Source: a virus
Virus record (IMG/VR): IMGVR_UViG_3300030104_005833
Coordinates: 1-26,121 of that record
Direction: 5' to 3' (one strand)
DNA length: 26,121 nucleotides
Positions 9,052 to 16,613 of this stretch are shown in pieces (position 1 is the stretch's first letter; every line of letters begins with the position of its first letter). A program made the translations under genes and the position numbers. The notes beneath the pieces were generated by a model, which saw only the letters and a program-made list of their open reading frames with translations, did no database searches and was not told the origin of the DNA.

Positions 9052-9057
9052 AAGTTA

Positions 9058-9249
9058 TTATGCTTGAGGAATAAAGTCTTGTTTTGCTTTATTATACAAC
9101 ATATGTAATACAGTGATTATAATTTCAATTATAAAGTATTCAAATAAATTAATTTTAACTAATGCTAAATTAATTAATGCCCATGCTGATAGGCTTCCTA
9201 TAAGAGCTAATATGCCCAGTAATAATTTTGGTTTTTTTAATATATTCAT
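9058..9249 (-). CDS. Small membrane protein, 63 aa
   Basis: Two hydrophobic segments (about residues 10-30 and 37-54) are joined by a short loop, with a basic N-terminus (MNILKKPK), which suggests a hairpin membrane protein with both ends in the cytoplasm. It is ATGA-coupled to the preceding gene and 6 bases before the helicase gene. No family is recognised. Confidence 0.7.
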   Translation of the reverse strand: MNILKKPKLLLGILALIGSLSAWALINLALVKINLFEYFIIEIIITVLHMLYNKAKQDFIPQA

Positions 9250-9833
9250 ACGACTTTTTCTTTAAAGTGATTTTTTTGTTCTTCTACTCCATTTAGTATT
9301 GCTTCACAATAATCAGCAAGTGGAGATTCATATGACTTATCAGTCATTTGTTTTCTAACAAAGTATTGAGAAGTTCTCATATACTTATAATTATTCATTT
9401 CATATTCTTCTACATATATTTTTGTAGCTTTCAATATAGTTTCCCATTTATAATCAAAATTAGAAAAGAACCATCTAAATCCTGCTTCTAAAGTTTTGAT
9501 ATTTGTTCTGGCATATTTACCACTTGGGAGTTTAAATTTAGGAAAAATTTCTGAATATTCCTTAATTTTTTCAATACAATCTGGTCCCATAAGAACTGTT
9601 GATGTTCTTTTCTTTTGCACTTTAAAGAAAGACTCTACTTGTTCTACAACTAACATTGCTTTGTCAGTCATTTTATTATCCTCTTTTATCCATTTATCAT
9701 TCTTTAATCTCTTTAATTCTAATGAAATGTTTATAAAGTTTTCAGTCTTTATTTTATATTTCATACTATAAAGTAAATAGAATTGATTAGGTGTTAATTT
9801 ATATTTTTTTAATAAGTTAAATATATCAAGCAT
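9246..9833 (-). CDS. Putative replication-initiation or helicase-loader protein, 195 aa
   Basis: Residues 1-60 (LTPNQFYLLYSMKYK, then basic helices) look like a winged-helix domain. The C-terminal part (about 95-180) is helical with conserved-looking aromatic and acidic residues (FRWFFSNFDYKWETIL; SPLADYCEAI). Phages of this type often encode a winged-helix replisome organiser just before the DnaB helicase gene, which is the position here. I see no definite motif, so the function is a contextual inference. The stop overlaps the next start as ATGA. Confidence 0.55.
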   Translation of the reverse strand: MLDIFNLLKKYKLTPNQFYLLYSMKYKIKTENFINISLELKRLKNDKWIKEDNKMTDKAMLVVEQVESFFKVQKKRTSTVLMGPDCIEKIKEYSEIFPKFKLPSGKYARTNIKTLEAGFRWFFSNFDYKWETILKATKIYVEEYEMNNYKYMRTSQYFVRKQMTDKSYESPLADYCEAILNGVEEQKNHFKEKVV

Positions 9834-9834
9834 A

Positions 9835-10548
9835 TTACCAAGTTATTTTTTCTCCATAAAGTTTGTGCATAATTTTATTTGTATGATTAAATACATCATT
9901 ACATTCCCATTTTTGTTGTTTAGTATATGCAGCACTAGCAGGATGAGATACTATTAATTTATAGTTATTATCTGATACAGAATCTCTCCATTCTTCAGCT
10001 TTCTTTCCCATGTAAATATACACAATTCCTGAATTATGCCAATTTAACCAATCAAAAAGATATGCCGTAAAGGGTTGCCATATTTTAAAATGCTGACCAG
10101 ATTTACTAAGAGTGGTAGTAAGAGCAGTGTTTAATAATAATACTCCTTGATTGGCCCATCTTGTAAGATCTTTTTCAGAAGATGTAGCATTACCATCATA
10201 TACAGTATCATTAACAGCAGTAAGAATATATCTTATGCTTGGTTGTAAATTAGGTGTATTCTTACAAGAAAATGCAATACCATCAGCTACTCCTGGTGTA
10301 GGATAAGGATCTTGACCTACAATAACAACTTTAGTTTTATCATAAGGACATTCTTCAAATGCTCTAAATAAATCTTTAAGTGTTGGAGTAAATCTTTTAC
10401 CTTCACTAGCTTGTTTAGCTAACTCTTTAATAATATTTTCAAAATCACTGCTAAATATAAATGATTTTAGTATTCTACCCCATCCGGAGGGCTTTAGTTT
10501 ATTATACAATTTGTTTTTTATATCTTCAATATTGATAGTTGATTTCAT
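9835..10548 (-). CDS. ung: Family 1 uracil-DNA glycosylase
   Basis: The 237-residue protein carries motif A GQDPYP at 79-84, with Asp80 as the water-activating residue, followed by GVADGIAFS at 86-94. GVLLLNTALT is at 135-144. The motif B region is VSHPASAAY at 200-208, with His202. The length is typical of family 1 enzymes. It excises uracil from DNA. The motif B loop reads HPAS rather than the usual HPSP, a mild variant in the minor-groove intercalation loop. Its start is only 17 bases from the start of the divergent gene at 10566. Confidence 0.93.
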   Translation of the reverse strand: MKSTINIEDIKNKLYNKLKPSGWGRILKSFIFSSDFENIIKELAKQASEGKRFTPTLKDLFRAFEECPYDKTKVVIVGQDPYPTPGVADGIAFSCKNTPNLQPSIRYILTAVNDTVYDGNATSSEKDLTRWANQGVLLLNTALTTTLSKSGQHFKIWQPFTAYLFDWLNWHNSGIVYIYMGKKAEEWRDSVSDNNYKLIVSHPASAAYTKQQKWECNDVFNHTNKIMHKLYGEKITW

Positions 10549-10565
10549 TTTAGTATATTTGTTTT

Positions 10566-10880
10566 ATGATTAAAGTAAAAGAATTAAAAGAAGATGCAGT
10601 AATGGATGTTAAAGTTAACAAATCATTTTACCTAATGGCAAAAAATACTTTATACTATTTATTTACTGAACATTTACCTGCATCTGAGGAAGAAAGAGAA
10701 AAAACTCTTGCAAAAGTAATGACTAGTGAATATAAAGATTTGAATGATCTTGAAAGATCTTTTTATACTTTAACTTTATTACTTGCTGAAATTGAAACTC
10801 AAGCTAAACAAAATAATTTGTACGAAGAAAAAGAAATTCTTGAACCTACTGATGAAGGTTATGTACCTCCTACTGTGTAA
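10566..10880 (+). CDS. Hypothetical protein, 104 aa, the only complete plus-strand gene
   Basis: This frame opens with ATG at 10566. It encodes an acidic, helical protein (SEEEREKTLAKVMTSEY; LNDLERSFYTLTLLLAEIE) and ends in EPTDEGYVPPTV. Its codon use looks like that of a real gene, and the minus strand opposite has no long frame. Its start lies 17 bases from the UDG start. Its end overlaps the convergent gene at 10870-11241 by 11 bases, so it is wedged in without any intergenic space. Its transcription must come from a promoter inside or overlapping the UDG 5' end. Function unknown; a small regulator is possible. Confidence 0.72.
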   Translation: MIKVKELKEDAVMDVKVNKSFYLMAKNTLYYLFTEHLPASEEEREKTLAKVMTSEYKDLNDLERSFYTLTLLLAEIETQAKQNNLYEEKEILEPTDEGYVPPTV

Positions 10881-11241
10881 AGTCCATATTAAAATCTCTT
10901 CCTATTTCATTACAAACTTCTATTGCCATAGTTATTTCATCTTTAGTACAGTGAGCAAAAGACTTAAGGTCTTCTTCTCCTTCAATATATAGCCCTGCTT
11001 TTTCTTTAACAATGCTTTTCATTTCATCAAATGTGTATCCAGCTTCTCCAGCTAATAGTCTTATACATGTGTGGACTTTTGTGATCTGAGCTGTTGATGC
11101 TTTCTTTGAAACTACATCTACAAAAAATTCTAGATCCTGTCCTTCTTTAAGTTTATCTACAAACAAACGGTATCTTAATTTATCTGAATCATTCTTATAA
11201 ATTATTTTACCATTGTGCTTGGTCATCTTAAGTGTTAACAT
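10870..11241 (-). CDS. Hypothetical protein, 123 aa, weakly NinB-like
   Basis: The protein has a beta-strand-like N-terminus (GKIIYKNDSDKLRYRLFVDKL). SKKASTAQITKVHTCIRLLAGEAGYTFDEMKSIV follows in pieces around residues 45-80 and recalls the S-x-x-Q-x-x-x-x-H/W then helical layout of phage NinB-type recombination accessory proteins. A final helix (TKDEITMAIEVCNEIGRD) completes it. The resemblance is by layout only. It is tail-to-tail with the plus-strand gene, overlapping it by 11 bases. Confidence 0.55.
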   Translation of the reverse strand: MLTLKMTKHNGKIIYKNDSDKLRYRLFVDKLKEGQDLEFFVDVVSKKASTAQITKVHTCIRLLAGEAGYTFDEMKSIVKEKAGLYIEGEEDLKSFAHCTKDEITMAIEVCNEIGRDFNMDFTQ

Positions 11242-11245
11242 AAAT

Positions 11246-11509
11246 TTAGTTTTGCCAGGAAGTAATCATCTCTTTAAGAGCCTTAATATCTTCAGGATCT
11301 TTTATAGTACAGTTAGCCCAATGATAATGATATACAAACCATTCATCCTTACCACCTTTATCTTCTATTTGTTTACTATCTGTAGTTGTAAGATGTAATA
11401 CATTTCCTATTTTTAAATTATAGTAATAGTAATCAAACTCATTACCACTCATATGCTTTAAGACTTTAACTTTTTCAAAGCCTAAGTCTTTTAGTTCTTG
11501 TTCTGTCAT
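11246..11509 (-). CDS. Hypothetical protein, 87 aa
   Basis: Not recognised. It starts MTEQELKDLGFEKVKV and has a tyrosine-rich strand (FDYYYYNLKIGNVLHL), suggesting a small alpha/beta domain. It is ATGA-coupled to the upstream gene. Confidence 0.72.
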   Translation of the reverse strand: MTEQELKDLGFEKVKVLKHMSGNEFDYYYYNLKIGNVLHLTTTDSKQIEDKGGKDEWFVYHYHWANCTIKDPEDIKALKEMITSWQN

Positions 11510-11928
11510 CTTTCTCCAGTTAAAATTTTTAAATCATGAAAGGCATAGTTAGCTACTACTTTATCATAAGCAGTATTATACTGATTAAACTCTCCATGAT
11601 CTTTTATTCTTTGTGTTTTTAGAGTTTTTACAGTTAGAAATGCAACAAAATGATTATCTGTATCATCTGAATGTAACATTCTAATTATATTATCTGCTTC
11701 CTCATGACTTATGTAACCCATTTCTTTAAGAATACCTAGCTCTGCACAAAACATAAGCATATAAGCATCTTTAAGGTTATCTTTCTTTGTACCTGATGTA
11801 TACATATACCACAGGTAATTTAGATTTTCATTTACAGTGTATTTAGTTATTTCAAAATGTTCTTTGGCTATCTTTTTTAAGAAGTTAGATATCTTCCTTG
11901 TTACTTCCATTTTCATCTGATACTTCAA
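11506..11928 (-). CDS. Hypothetical protein, about 140 aa
   Basis: Not recognised. It is largely helical (ISNFLKKIAKEHFEITKY; EADNIIRMLHSDDTDNHFVAFL). The ATG at 11928 overlaps the upstream gene by 44 bases; in-frame ATGs at 11916 and 11910 would reduce this, so the start is uncertain by up to six residues. The stop overlaps the next start as ATGA. Confidence 0.7.
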   Translation of the reverse strand: MKYQMKMEVTRKISNFLKKIAKEHFEITKYTVNENLNYLWYMYTSGTKKDNLKDAYMLMFCAELGILKEMGYISHEEADNIIRMLHSDDTDNHFVAFLTVKTLKTQRIKDHGEFNQYNTAYDKVVANYAFHDLKILTGER

Positions 11929-12073
11929 ATAATTCTAAAAAATCATCTCTTGTTAATTGTTTCTGATTACAGAAGATTTCTATTGCTTCTTCTTTATCTT
12001 CACAACTAACAAGAGATATTGCTTCTTGACTTATATCTCCTTTGATATAAAATGTATACATTTTCTTTGACAT
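11885..12073 (-). CDS. Hypothetical acidic protein, 62 aa
   Basis: A small protein with a strand-helix-helix look (MYTFYIKGDISQEAISLVSCEDKEEAIEIF), typical of small phage domains of unknown role. It heads a short overlapping run with the 140-residue gene and follows the 202-residue gene by 16 bases. Confidence 0.68.
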   Translation of the reverse strand: MSKKMYTFYIKGDISQEAISLVSCEDKEEAIEIFCNQKQLTRDDFLELFEVSDENGSNKEDI

Positions 12074-12089
12074 GGTTTAAATTTAATGA

Positions 12090-12698
12090 TTAATGATCTA
12101 CGTAACTACCAGCTCTTTTAAAGCTGTAGTTTAATTTAGTAAAATTTTCTGGAACTTCCTCTAGAATACCAATTCTATATCCCTTCCAACTACCTACTAA
12201 ATCCATATCACTACCATGATAATCTCCACCACCGCTACCATTTCCATCTGCTAGCAATAATGGCATAGGATGTATTGTTATTTCTTCAGTATACCCATCA
12301 GTATATTTTGCAAACTCAGGAGCAGTTTCTTGTTTATCTACATACTGTTTTGTATCATAGTTAACGACATATCTATACTTATCTGGTATTACTCTAATTA
12401 AATCTTTAAGTTCAGTCCAGTCCTTAGCTTTATCTTCATAAAGTACTGACCATAATTCCATCTCTCCATAATCTCCACCCCAAACTATTCTATCTTTGTG
12501 CCATCTGCCTCCTTCTATAAGTAACATCTCTACAGAACTAACAGATTCATTATTTATGTAGCTATGCTCCATAAGTTTTAACCAATCCGGTTTTACAATT
12601 TCTCTTTTATCTAAATTAAATGCTTTAAAATATTGTCCCATTTGTCCTTTTACTAAATTATCAACAAACATACCAGGGCTATGATAATACCTTGCCAT
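12090..12698 (-). CDS. Hypothetical protein, 202 aa
   Basis: Not recognised. It is a soluble protein with many aromatic residues, a glycine-rich loop (ADGNGSGGGDYHGSD, about 150-164) and strand-rich stretches (RYVVNYDTKQYV; YTEEITIHPMPLLL). The start lies one base after the stop of the preceding 82-residue gene. Confidence 0.75.
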   Translation of the reverse strand: MARYYHSPGMFVDNLVKGQMGQYFKAFNLDKREIVKPDWLKLMEHSYINNESVSSVEMLLIEGGRWHKDRIVWGGDYGEMELWSVLYEDKAKDWTELKDLIRVIPDKYRYVVNYDTKQYVDKQETAPEFAKYTDGYTEEITIHPMPLLLADGNGSGGGDYHGSDMDLVGSWKGYRIGILEEVPENFTKLNYSFKRAGSYVDH

Positions 12699-12699
12699 A

Positions 12700-12948
12700 T
12701 CAGTCTTCTTGATTCTTTTTATATTCTTTTAATGCATCCAGCATTCCGAGATTAAATGCATAATCCCTATTATATTCAGGCATGTTTCTACTATACCCGA
12801 ACTCCTTTTCAAACTTTTCTACAACAGTTTTCTTAACACCAATTGCTACATCTAGAGTACCGTAAGTACTATTATCTAAGTGCTGTATTAATACTTTACC
12901 AGCCCATGTTCCTTCCATGTACTCAAAATCTTCTTCAATTGGTTTCAT
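12700..12948 (-). CDS. Hypothetical protein, 82 aa
   Basis: Not recognised. The product is soluble and mixed alpha/beta (GTWAGKVLIQHLDNSTYGTL, then a C-terminal helix ending LDALKEYKKNQED). It is coupled to the zinc-ribbon gene through ATGA and is the last link of the coupled chain that begins at 13719. Confidence 0.72.
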   Translation of the reverse strand: MKPIEEDFEYMEGTWAGKVLIQHLDNSTYGTLDVAIGVKKTVVEKFEKEFGYSRNMPEYNRDYAFNLGMLDALKEYKKNQED

Positions 12949-13154
12949 CTATCATTTTTTATAACTGTTTCTATTACTGTGCTTAAGCATTCAGGACACA
13001 CTTCATTTTCTTGATCATGTTTATATGACCAAGTTTTACTACAGTGCGTACAAAAATACTTAACAGAATTTAATTCTTCAGCATATTTCTTTACATAAGT
13101 GTTTACATCTCCCTCATACTCCTCTGCTCTCATTTGTATAAATACATCTTTCAT
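12945..13154 (-). CDS. Small zinc-ribbon protein, 69 aa
   Basis: CTHC and CPEC, separated by about 15 residues, form a four-cysteine zinc ribbon in the C-terminal half. The N-terminal half is a helix (FIQMRAEEYEGDVNTYVKKYAEELN). An ATG at 13163 is possible, but the one at 13154 makes an ATGA overlap with the upstream stop, the junction used by its neighbours, so I choose it. Small zinc ribbons may bind nucleic acid or another protein. Confidence 0.75.
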   Translation of the reverse strand: MKDVFIQMRAEEYEGDVNTYVKKYAEELNSVKYFCTHCSKTWSYKHDQENEVCPECLSTVIETVIKNDR

Positions 13155-13321
13155 TCTTCCCATACTTCATTATTTTTTACATCTTCTAAGCGTTTAACTA
13201 ACATATCTAAACCTTTACAAAGACCTTTATGTTCAGCAGCTGTTTGATTATCACATACCCATTTATCTTCAAATTTTAAATCAGATGCAACTTCTTTAAT
13301 TTGTTCTAGTGTTATTGTCAT
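13151..13321 (-). CDS. Small hypothetical protein, 56 aa
   Basis: An ATG at 13321 overlaps the previous stop as ATGA and the frame ends in a TGA that overlaps the next ATG in the same way. The helical product (MTITLEQIKEVASDLKFEDK; KGLDMLVKRLEDVKNNEVW) has no recognised family. Confidence 0.75.
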   Translation of the reverse strand: MTITLEQIKEVASDLKFEDKWVCDNQTAAEHKGLCKGLDMLVKRLEDVKNNEVWEE

Positions 13322-13524
13322 AATTCAAGTTCTAATATTTCTTTAATATAATCTGGTACTTCTTCTTTACTATCTTTAATATAGTTTTTAAGTACCCAAT
13401 ATGCTTTCTTATACATTTCTAATTCAGATTCTTTTTTATCTTTTCTGATTTCTAAAAGTTCTGTTCTCAAATTTTGAATCTGATCTTCCAATCCTTTTGT
13501 GTAAATCATACTGCCTTTCATCAT
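13318..13524 (-). CDS. Small coiled-coil protein, 68 aa
   Basis: Residues about 10-45 have regular Leu/Ile spacing among charged residues (LEDQIQNLRTELLEIRKDKK), giving a short coiled coil. The gene begins ATGATG, overlapping the stop of the 24-residue frame, and ends in an ATGA junction. Confidence 0.72.
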   Translation of the reverse strand: MMKGSMIYTKGLEDQIQNLRTELLEIRKDKKESELEMYKKAYWVLKNYIKDSKEEVPDYIKEILELEL

Positions 13525-13595
13525 CTTCTTCTTTTATAGATTCTTATTTTATAACAGAATATATTTAGTTTAAATATTCTTTTCCACTTACTCAT
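13521..13595 (-). CDS. Possible 24-residue basic peptide
   Basis: An ATG at 13595 overlaps the stop of the 43-residue gene and its TGA at 13521 overlaps the ATG of the next gene as ATGA. The peptide is very basic (MSKWKRIFKLNIF...YKRRR). The evidence is its exact fit into the chain of coupled genes; it is too short to prove. It may serve as a translational relay. Confidence 0.45.
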   Translation of the reverse strand: MSKWKRIFKLNIFCYKIRIYKRRR

Positions 13596-13719
13596 TTTTT
13601 TTATTAAGATTGTTTAAAAGTATTCTAATACTTATAATTAATTGTATTTGTTTATTAGGATGCTTACCTTCTCTTACTAAAATTTCTAATTCATTAAATA
13701 GTTTAAATATTGTCTCCAT
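13588..13719 (-). CDS. Small hypothetical protein, 43 aa
   Basis: An ATG at 13719, 4 bases after the regulator gene ends, opens 43 codons ending in TAA at 13588. The product is helical and leucine/isoleucine rich (ETIFKLFNELEILVREGK). It fills an otherwise empty space and starts the coupled chain 13719 to 12700. Confidence 0.65.
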   Translation of the reverse strand: METIFKLFNELEILVREGKHPNKQIQLIISIRILLNNLNKKNE

Positions 13720-13723
13720 TTGA

Positions 13724-14227
13724 TTATTTATCAATTTTCTTTTTAGTATCCCATAACACTTCAAATGTTATACTTTCTTTTTCAACTCTATCTAAACCTA
13801 GATCAATAAGTAATCTTAGTGCTGATCTATTATTATCAACGTGATACTTTTCTCTAAACAATTGTATTCTGTTAAGAGTAGCTGCATCTAAGAATATTGT
13901 CTTTGTTCTTTCTCTACCTTTTGCTATTGGCATATCATTATCTGGTACATCAAAAGGATACTTTTTTTGTAAGTGTATAGTATTCTGTTCAAATAAAGGA
14001 TCACCTGATTTAACTAAATATATAGGTTGTCTTTTAGAATGTGATACAGAACATCTTTTAATATCAAGGTTACTTGCAATATATTCTTCAGAACATTTAA
14101 ACTTATAATGTAATATACATATTAGATAGTTTCTCCTATCTAAATAAACTCTTTTTCTTGTTGCTTTACTTGGTACTAGTTTTCTTAACTCTTGTACTAC
14201 ATCAAGCATTGAATATTGTTGGCTCAT
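13724..14227 (-). CDS. DNA-binding protein with HTH (DnaA domain IV-like) and ribbon-helix-helix regions
   Basis: Residues about 30-66 (RRNYLICILHYKFKCSEEYIAS, then DIKRCSVSHSKRQ) resemble the DnaA domain IV/Trp-repressor-like helix-turn-helix, in which the second helix is followed by a V-x-H motif. The C-terminal part (about 108-150, RTKTIFLDAATLNRIQLF..., RSALRLLIDLGLD) has a beta-strand followed by two helices, as in ribbon-helix-helix regulators. A phage transcription regulator or origin-binding protein is likely; which it is cannot be decided. The start overlaps the upstream stop as ATGA. Confidence 0.62.
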   Translation of the reverse strand: MSQQYSMLDVVQELRKLVPSKATRKRVYLDRRNYLICILHYKFKCSEEYIASNLDIKRCSVSHSKRQPIYLVKSGDPLFEQNTIHLQKKYPFDVPDNDMPIAKGRERTKTIFLDAATLNRIQLFREKYHVDNNRSALRLLIDLGLDRVEKESITFEVLWDTKKKIDK

Positions 14228-14409
14228 ATAAAAAATGGAAATAATAATCCTTTGATTTCAGCTACTAAGCTACCGAATATTATTGAATTCCAAAAAGAAT
14301 GAGTGCTATAATATTCCCAAAAAAAATACAAAGCAAATATTTGTGTAAATAACAAATACATATAGCTAGCTATCATAAGATAACAGCCTAAATCATTAGA
14401 TTTTTTCAT
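14224..14409 (-). CDS. Small membrane protein, 61 aa
   Basis: Two hydrophobic aromatic-rich segments (about 8-32 and 38-60, ending KGLLFPFFI) predict an inner-membrane hairpin. It lies 8 bases after the 110-residue gene and is ATGA-coupled to the regulator gene. Function unknown. Confidence 0.7.
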   Translation of the reverse strand: MKKSNDLGCYLMIASYMYLLFTQIFALYFFWEYYSTHSFWNSIIFGSLVAEIKGLLFPFFI

Positions 14410-14417
14410 AAATAAAA

Positions 14418-14750
14418 TTAATTTAAACTTTCAAAGTTTGCTACTGCAGGTGTATCATCATCTTCATCTTCACCATTATCATCAGGATCATAATCTCTAA
14501 GATCTTCTAATACCATAGCAACACTAATGTCTAGTAAGAATATAAATCTATCTGCATCATAAAATTCATAGGGAAAACAAGATTCATCTAACTCTACTTC
14601 TTCAAATTTGTAACCAATCTTAAAGTTTTGAATCTCAAGTTTAGCTACTTCTTTAATTGTATAGATTTCATCTTGCTTTACCCACAAATCTTCCGGAATC
14701 TCCTCTGGTTTATTAGAGGCATCAATGCATATCACTCTTAATGGTTTCAT
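14418..14750 (-). CDS. Hypothetical acidic protein, 110 aa
   Basis: The N-terminus (MKPLRVICIDASNKPEEIP, then WVKQDEIYTIKEV) resembles a small phage protein type, in which a strand-rich domain opens with a CIDASNKP-like turn; no function is known to me. The C-terminal tail is acidic (DDNGEDEDDDTP). An ATG at 14759 is possible, but MKPLRV at 14750 gives the usual start of this type and less overlap with the upstream ClpS-like gene. Confidence 0.7.
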   Translation of the reverse strand: MKPLRVICIDASNKPEEIPEDLWVKQDEIYTIKEVAKLEIQNFKIGYKFEEVELDESCFPYEFYDADRFIFLLDISVAMVLEDLRDYDPDDNGEDEDDDTPAVANFESLN

Positions 14751-14982
14751 GAAGATCAACTTTGAGTCCTAAGTTATCTAATTCTAGCTTAGTTTCCAAG
14801 ACTTCATCAAAATTTCCACTAAAGACATCACATTTTCCAGTAGCATCAGTGATTAATACACACTGTTCTGCTTGTTTGATATCATGATCACAAAACTTTA
14901 TTAGTGAAGCCATTACGAATTCAAAACTATGATCATCATCATTATACAGTGTTACTTTATGTGTTCTTACCTTTTCTTCCAT
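14722..14982 (-). CDS. clpS: ClpS-like adaptor of the Clp protease
   Basis: The 86-residue protein follows the ClpS core closely. HKVTLYNDDDHSFEFV (8-23) contains the N-D-D motif that binds the N-degron, then come ASLIKFCDHD and QAEQCVLIT (37-45), GKCDVFSG (49-56) and a final helix. The QAEQC...GKC form is typical of Bacteroidota ClpS. The adaptor delivers proteins with destabilising N-terminal residues to ClpAP. The histidine that contacts the substrate alpha-amino group in host proteins (H66 in E. coli) aligns with Asp46 here. It lies 19 bases after the SF2 helicase gene. A phage copy could redirect host proteolysis; that is inference. Confidence 0.83.
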   Translation of the reverse strand: MEEKVRTHKVTLYNDDDHSFEFVMASLIKFCDHDIKQAEQCVLITDATGKCDVFSGNFDEVLETKLELDNLGLKVDLHETIKSDMH

Positions 14983-15001
14983 ACTATAATTTACGAAAAA
15001 T

Positions 15002-16117
15002 TTACCAGATTTTTATATTAAAATCCTTCCAAACTATTTTTTCTTTATCAAAGCCTTCTAAAGCAGATTCAACCCAACGCTCATCTATTGTGTTAATATA
15101 ACATAAGACATGAACAATGGATGTATCATCTGGATTTAATCTTAAAAGTCTACCAATTCTTTGGCTAGCTTTTCTTTCATTACCATATGCATGCATAATA
15201 ATTCCTTGTTTTAGATCAGGTATATTTACACCTTCACTTAACTGTAACACACAAGATAGTCTATCAATCTGACCTTCTTTAAACATATTTAAATTGTCTT
15301 TAGAATCTGGATTTTCACTATGATAACTATGTTTTGATAATTTGTCTGCTTGCTCTTGCGTATTGGCAAAAATTATACACTTGTCTTTTATAGAATCTGC
15401 AAGAAGCTTTGCATATTTTTCTTTAGTAGGAAAACTTTTTAATGATTTCATCCTTTGTATCCTTGCAATTTTAATACCTTTTGAATGATACTCAGAGTTA
15501 TCTATTCTCTTACTCCAATAATTATAGTTTTGTATTTCAGAATTGTAAAAAACTCCTCCAGTTTTAGTTTTTACTGGAACACATTTAACATTTGTAAGTT
15601 TAATTTTATGAACTACAATTTTGTAATCATTTAAAATACTATCTTCAATAGCCTCATCAGCTAAATATGTGTATACAACAGGACAGTACTCTTGTACCAT
15701 CCTTCCCTTTTCAGAATTTTTAAACTTAGGAGGTGTACCAGTTAATCCTAGAATTTTACCTGTATAATTAGATAAAAATTCTCTATGACTATCTAGTAAG
15801 CTATGACATTCATCTAAGTAAATCACATCATAATCTCTGGGATCTTGTTTATTTAAGCTTAAATATGTAGAAAAATTAGTATTACTAAGTACATTTTCTT
15901 TATCAAACTTAACACTTTGATCCTTCCATTCCTGTAGTATAGCTTTCTTAGGAGCTACTACTAAAAATTTCTTTAAAGGTGTATATTCTTTTTCCATATG
16001 TTTAAGACCAACTAAAGTCTTTCCTACACCTGTTGCTAAGCCAAGACTACATCTTTTATATTTTTGACAAGCTTTCAGGGCAATGGATTGGATATCATCT
16101 CTATTTACATTTTTCAT
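15002..16117 (-). CDS. SF2 DNA helicase (DECH box)
   Basis: The 371-residue protein carries the SF2 motifs in order: motif I ATGVGKT at 28-34, motif Ia VVAPKKAI at 53-60, motif II DECH at 102-105, motif III LTGTPP near 124-129, and motif VI QRIGRLLRL near 330-338. The compact form resembles UvsW/SSL2-type helicases that remodel branched DNA and forks. It starts with an ATGA overlap to the 31-residue membrane peptide gene, so it belongs to the HNH-led operon. Confidence 0.9.
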   Translation of the reverse strand: MKNVNRDDIQSIALKACQKYKRCSLGLATGVGKTLVGLKHMEKEYTPLKKFLVVAPKKAILQEWKDQSVKFDKENVLSNTNFSTYLSLNKQDPRDYDVIYLDECHSLLDSHREFLSNYTGKILGLTGTPPKFKNSEKGRMVQEYCPVVYTYLADEAIEDSILNDYKIVVHKIKLTNVKCVPVKTKTGGVFYNSEIQNYNYWSKRIDNSEYHSKGIKIARIQRMKSLKSFPTKEKYAKLLADSIKDKCIIFANTQEQADKLSKHSYHSENPDSKDNLNMFKEGQIDRLSCVLQLSEGVNIPDLKQGIIMHAYGNERKASQRIGRLLRLNPDDTSIVHVLCYINTIDERWVESALEGFDKEKIVWKDFNIKIW

Positions 16118-16209
16118 AAATTGTATCCACCATAAATTAATATAGCAGCTAATATGATTGTTCCCATAAGTAAAAAAGCTACTATTTCTCCGTTATTGTT
16201 TTTATTCAT
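16114..16209 (-). CDS. Single-span membrane microprotein, 31 aa
   Basis: The frame begins with an ATG overlapping the HNH gene stop (ATGA) and ends in a TGA overlapping the helicase ATG (ATGA). The product has a polar N-terminus (MNKNNNGE) and one hydrophobic span (IVAFLLMGTIILAAILIYGG). The two perfect junctions make it likely to be translated despite its size. Confidence 0.72.
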   Translation of the reverse strand: MNKNNNGEIVAFLLMGTIILAAILIYGGYNL

Positions 16210-16613
16210 TTTAAGTAATTTAATTTTCTTGATTCTTTAGGATTAGCATGTATCCAATTATGACAACTTCTACATACCGGAAGCCAAGTAGATTGTATTA
16301 AATAATACACATCTCTTTCACTACCACCTCTTGTATGGTGTACATCTGTTGCATGTATTGAGCATCCTTTTACTTTTACTTTACATAATGAATTCTCAGT
16401 TAAGTATCTCTTTCTTAACTTTAAATATTCATTATCTTTCTTTTGTCTTCTGGTAGAACTATGACGGATGGCTGATGCAGTTGGTTTGTTAACACCTTCT
16501 TTAGCCTTGTGGCAACTCCAGCATTGTTTACACCAGCGCATACCGCCATAATTTTTCCAGATATAAGTGAGTTCTTCACAAGAATCACACACTTTCTTTT
16601 TTTGTTTTATCAT
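16206..16613 (-). CDS. HNH endonuclease with N-terminal zinc ribbon
   Basis: The 135-residue protein has CDSC at 9-12 and CKQC at 28-31, a probable zinc ribbon, then a basic linker. The HNH core has C77 and C84, DVHHTRGG at 90-97 with the catalytic His pair, then LPVCRSCHNWIH at 111-122 with the structural Cys/His ligands. Free-standing HNH nucleases of this size nick or cut DNA and may act in recombination, packaging or homing. It is ATGA-coupled on both sides. Confidence 0.86.
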   Translation of the reverse strand: MIKQKKKVCDSCEELTYIWKNYGGMRWCKQCWSCHKAKEGVNKPTASAIRHSSTRRQKKDNEYLKLRKRYLTENSLCKVKVKGCSIHATDVHHTRGGSERDVYYLIQSTWLPVCRSCHNWIHANPKESRKLNYLK

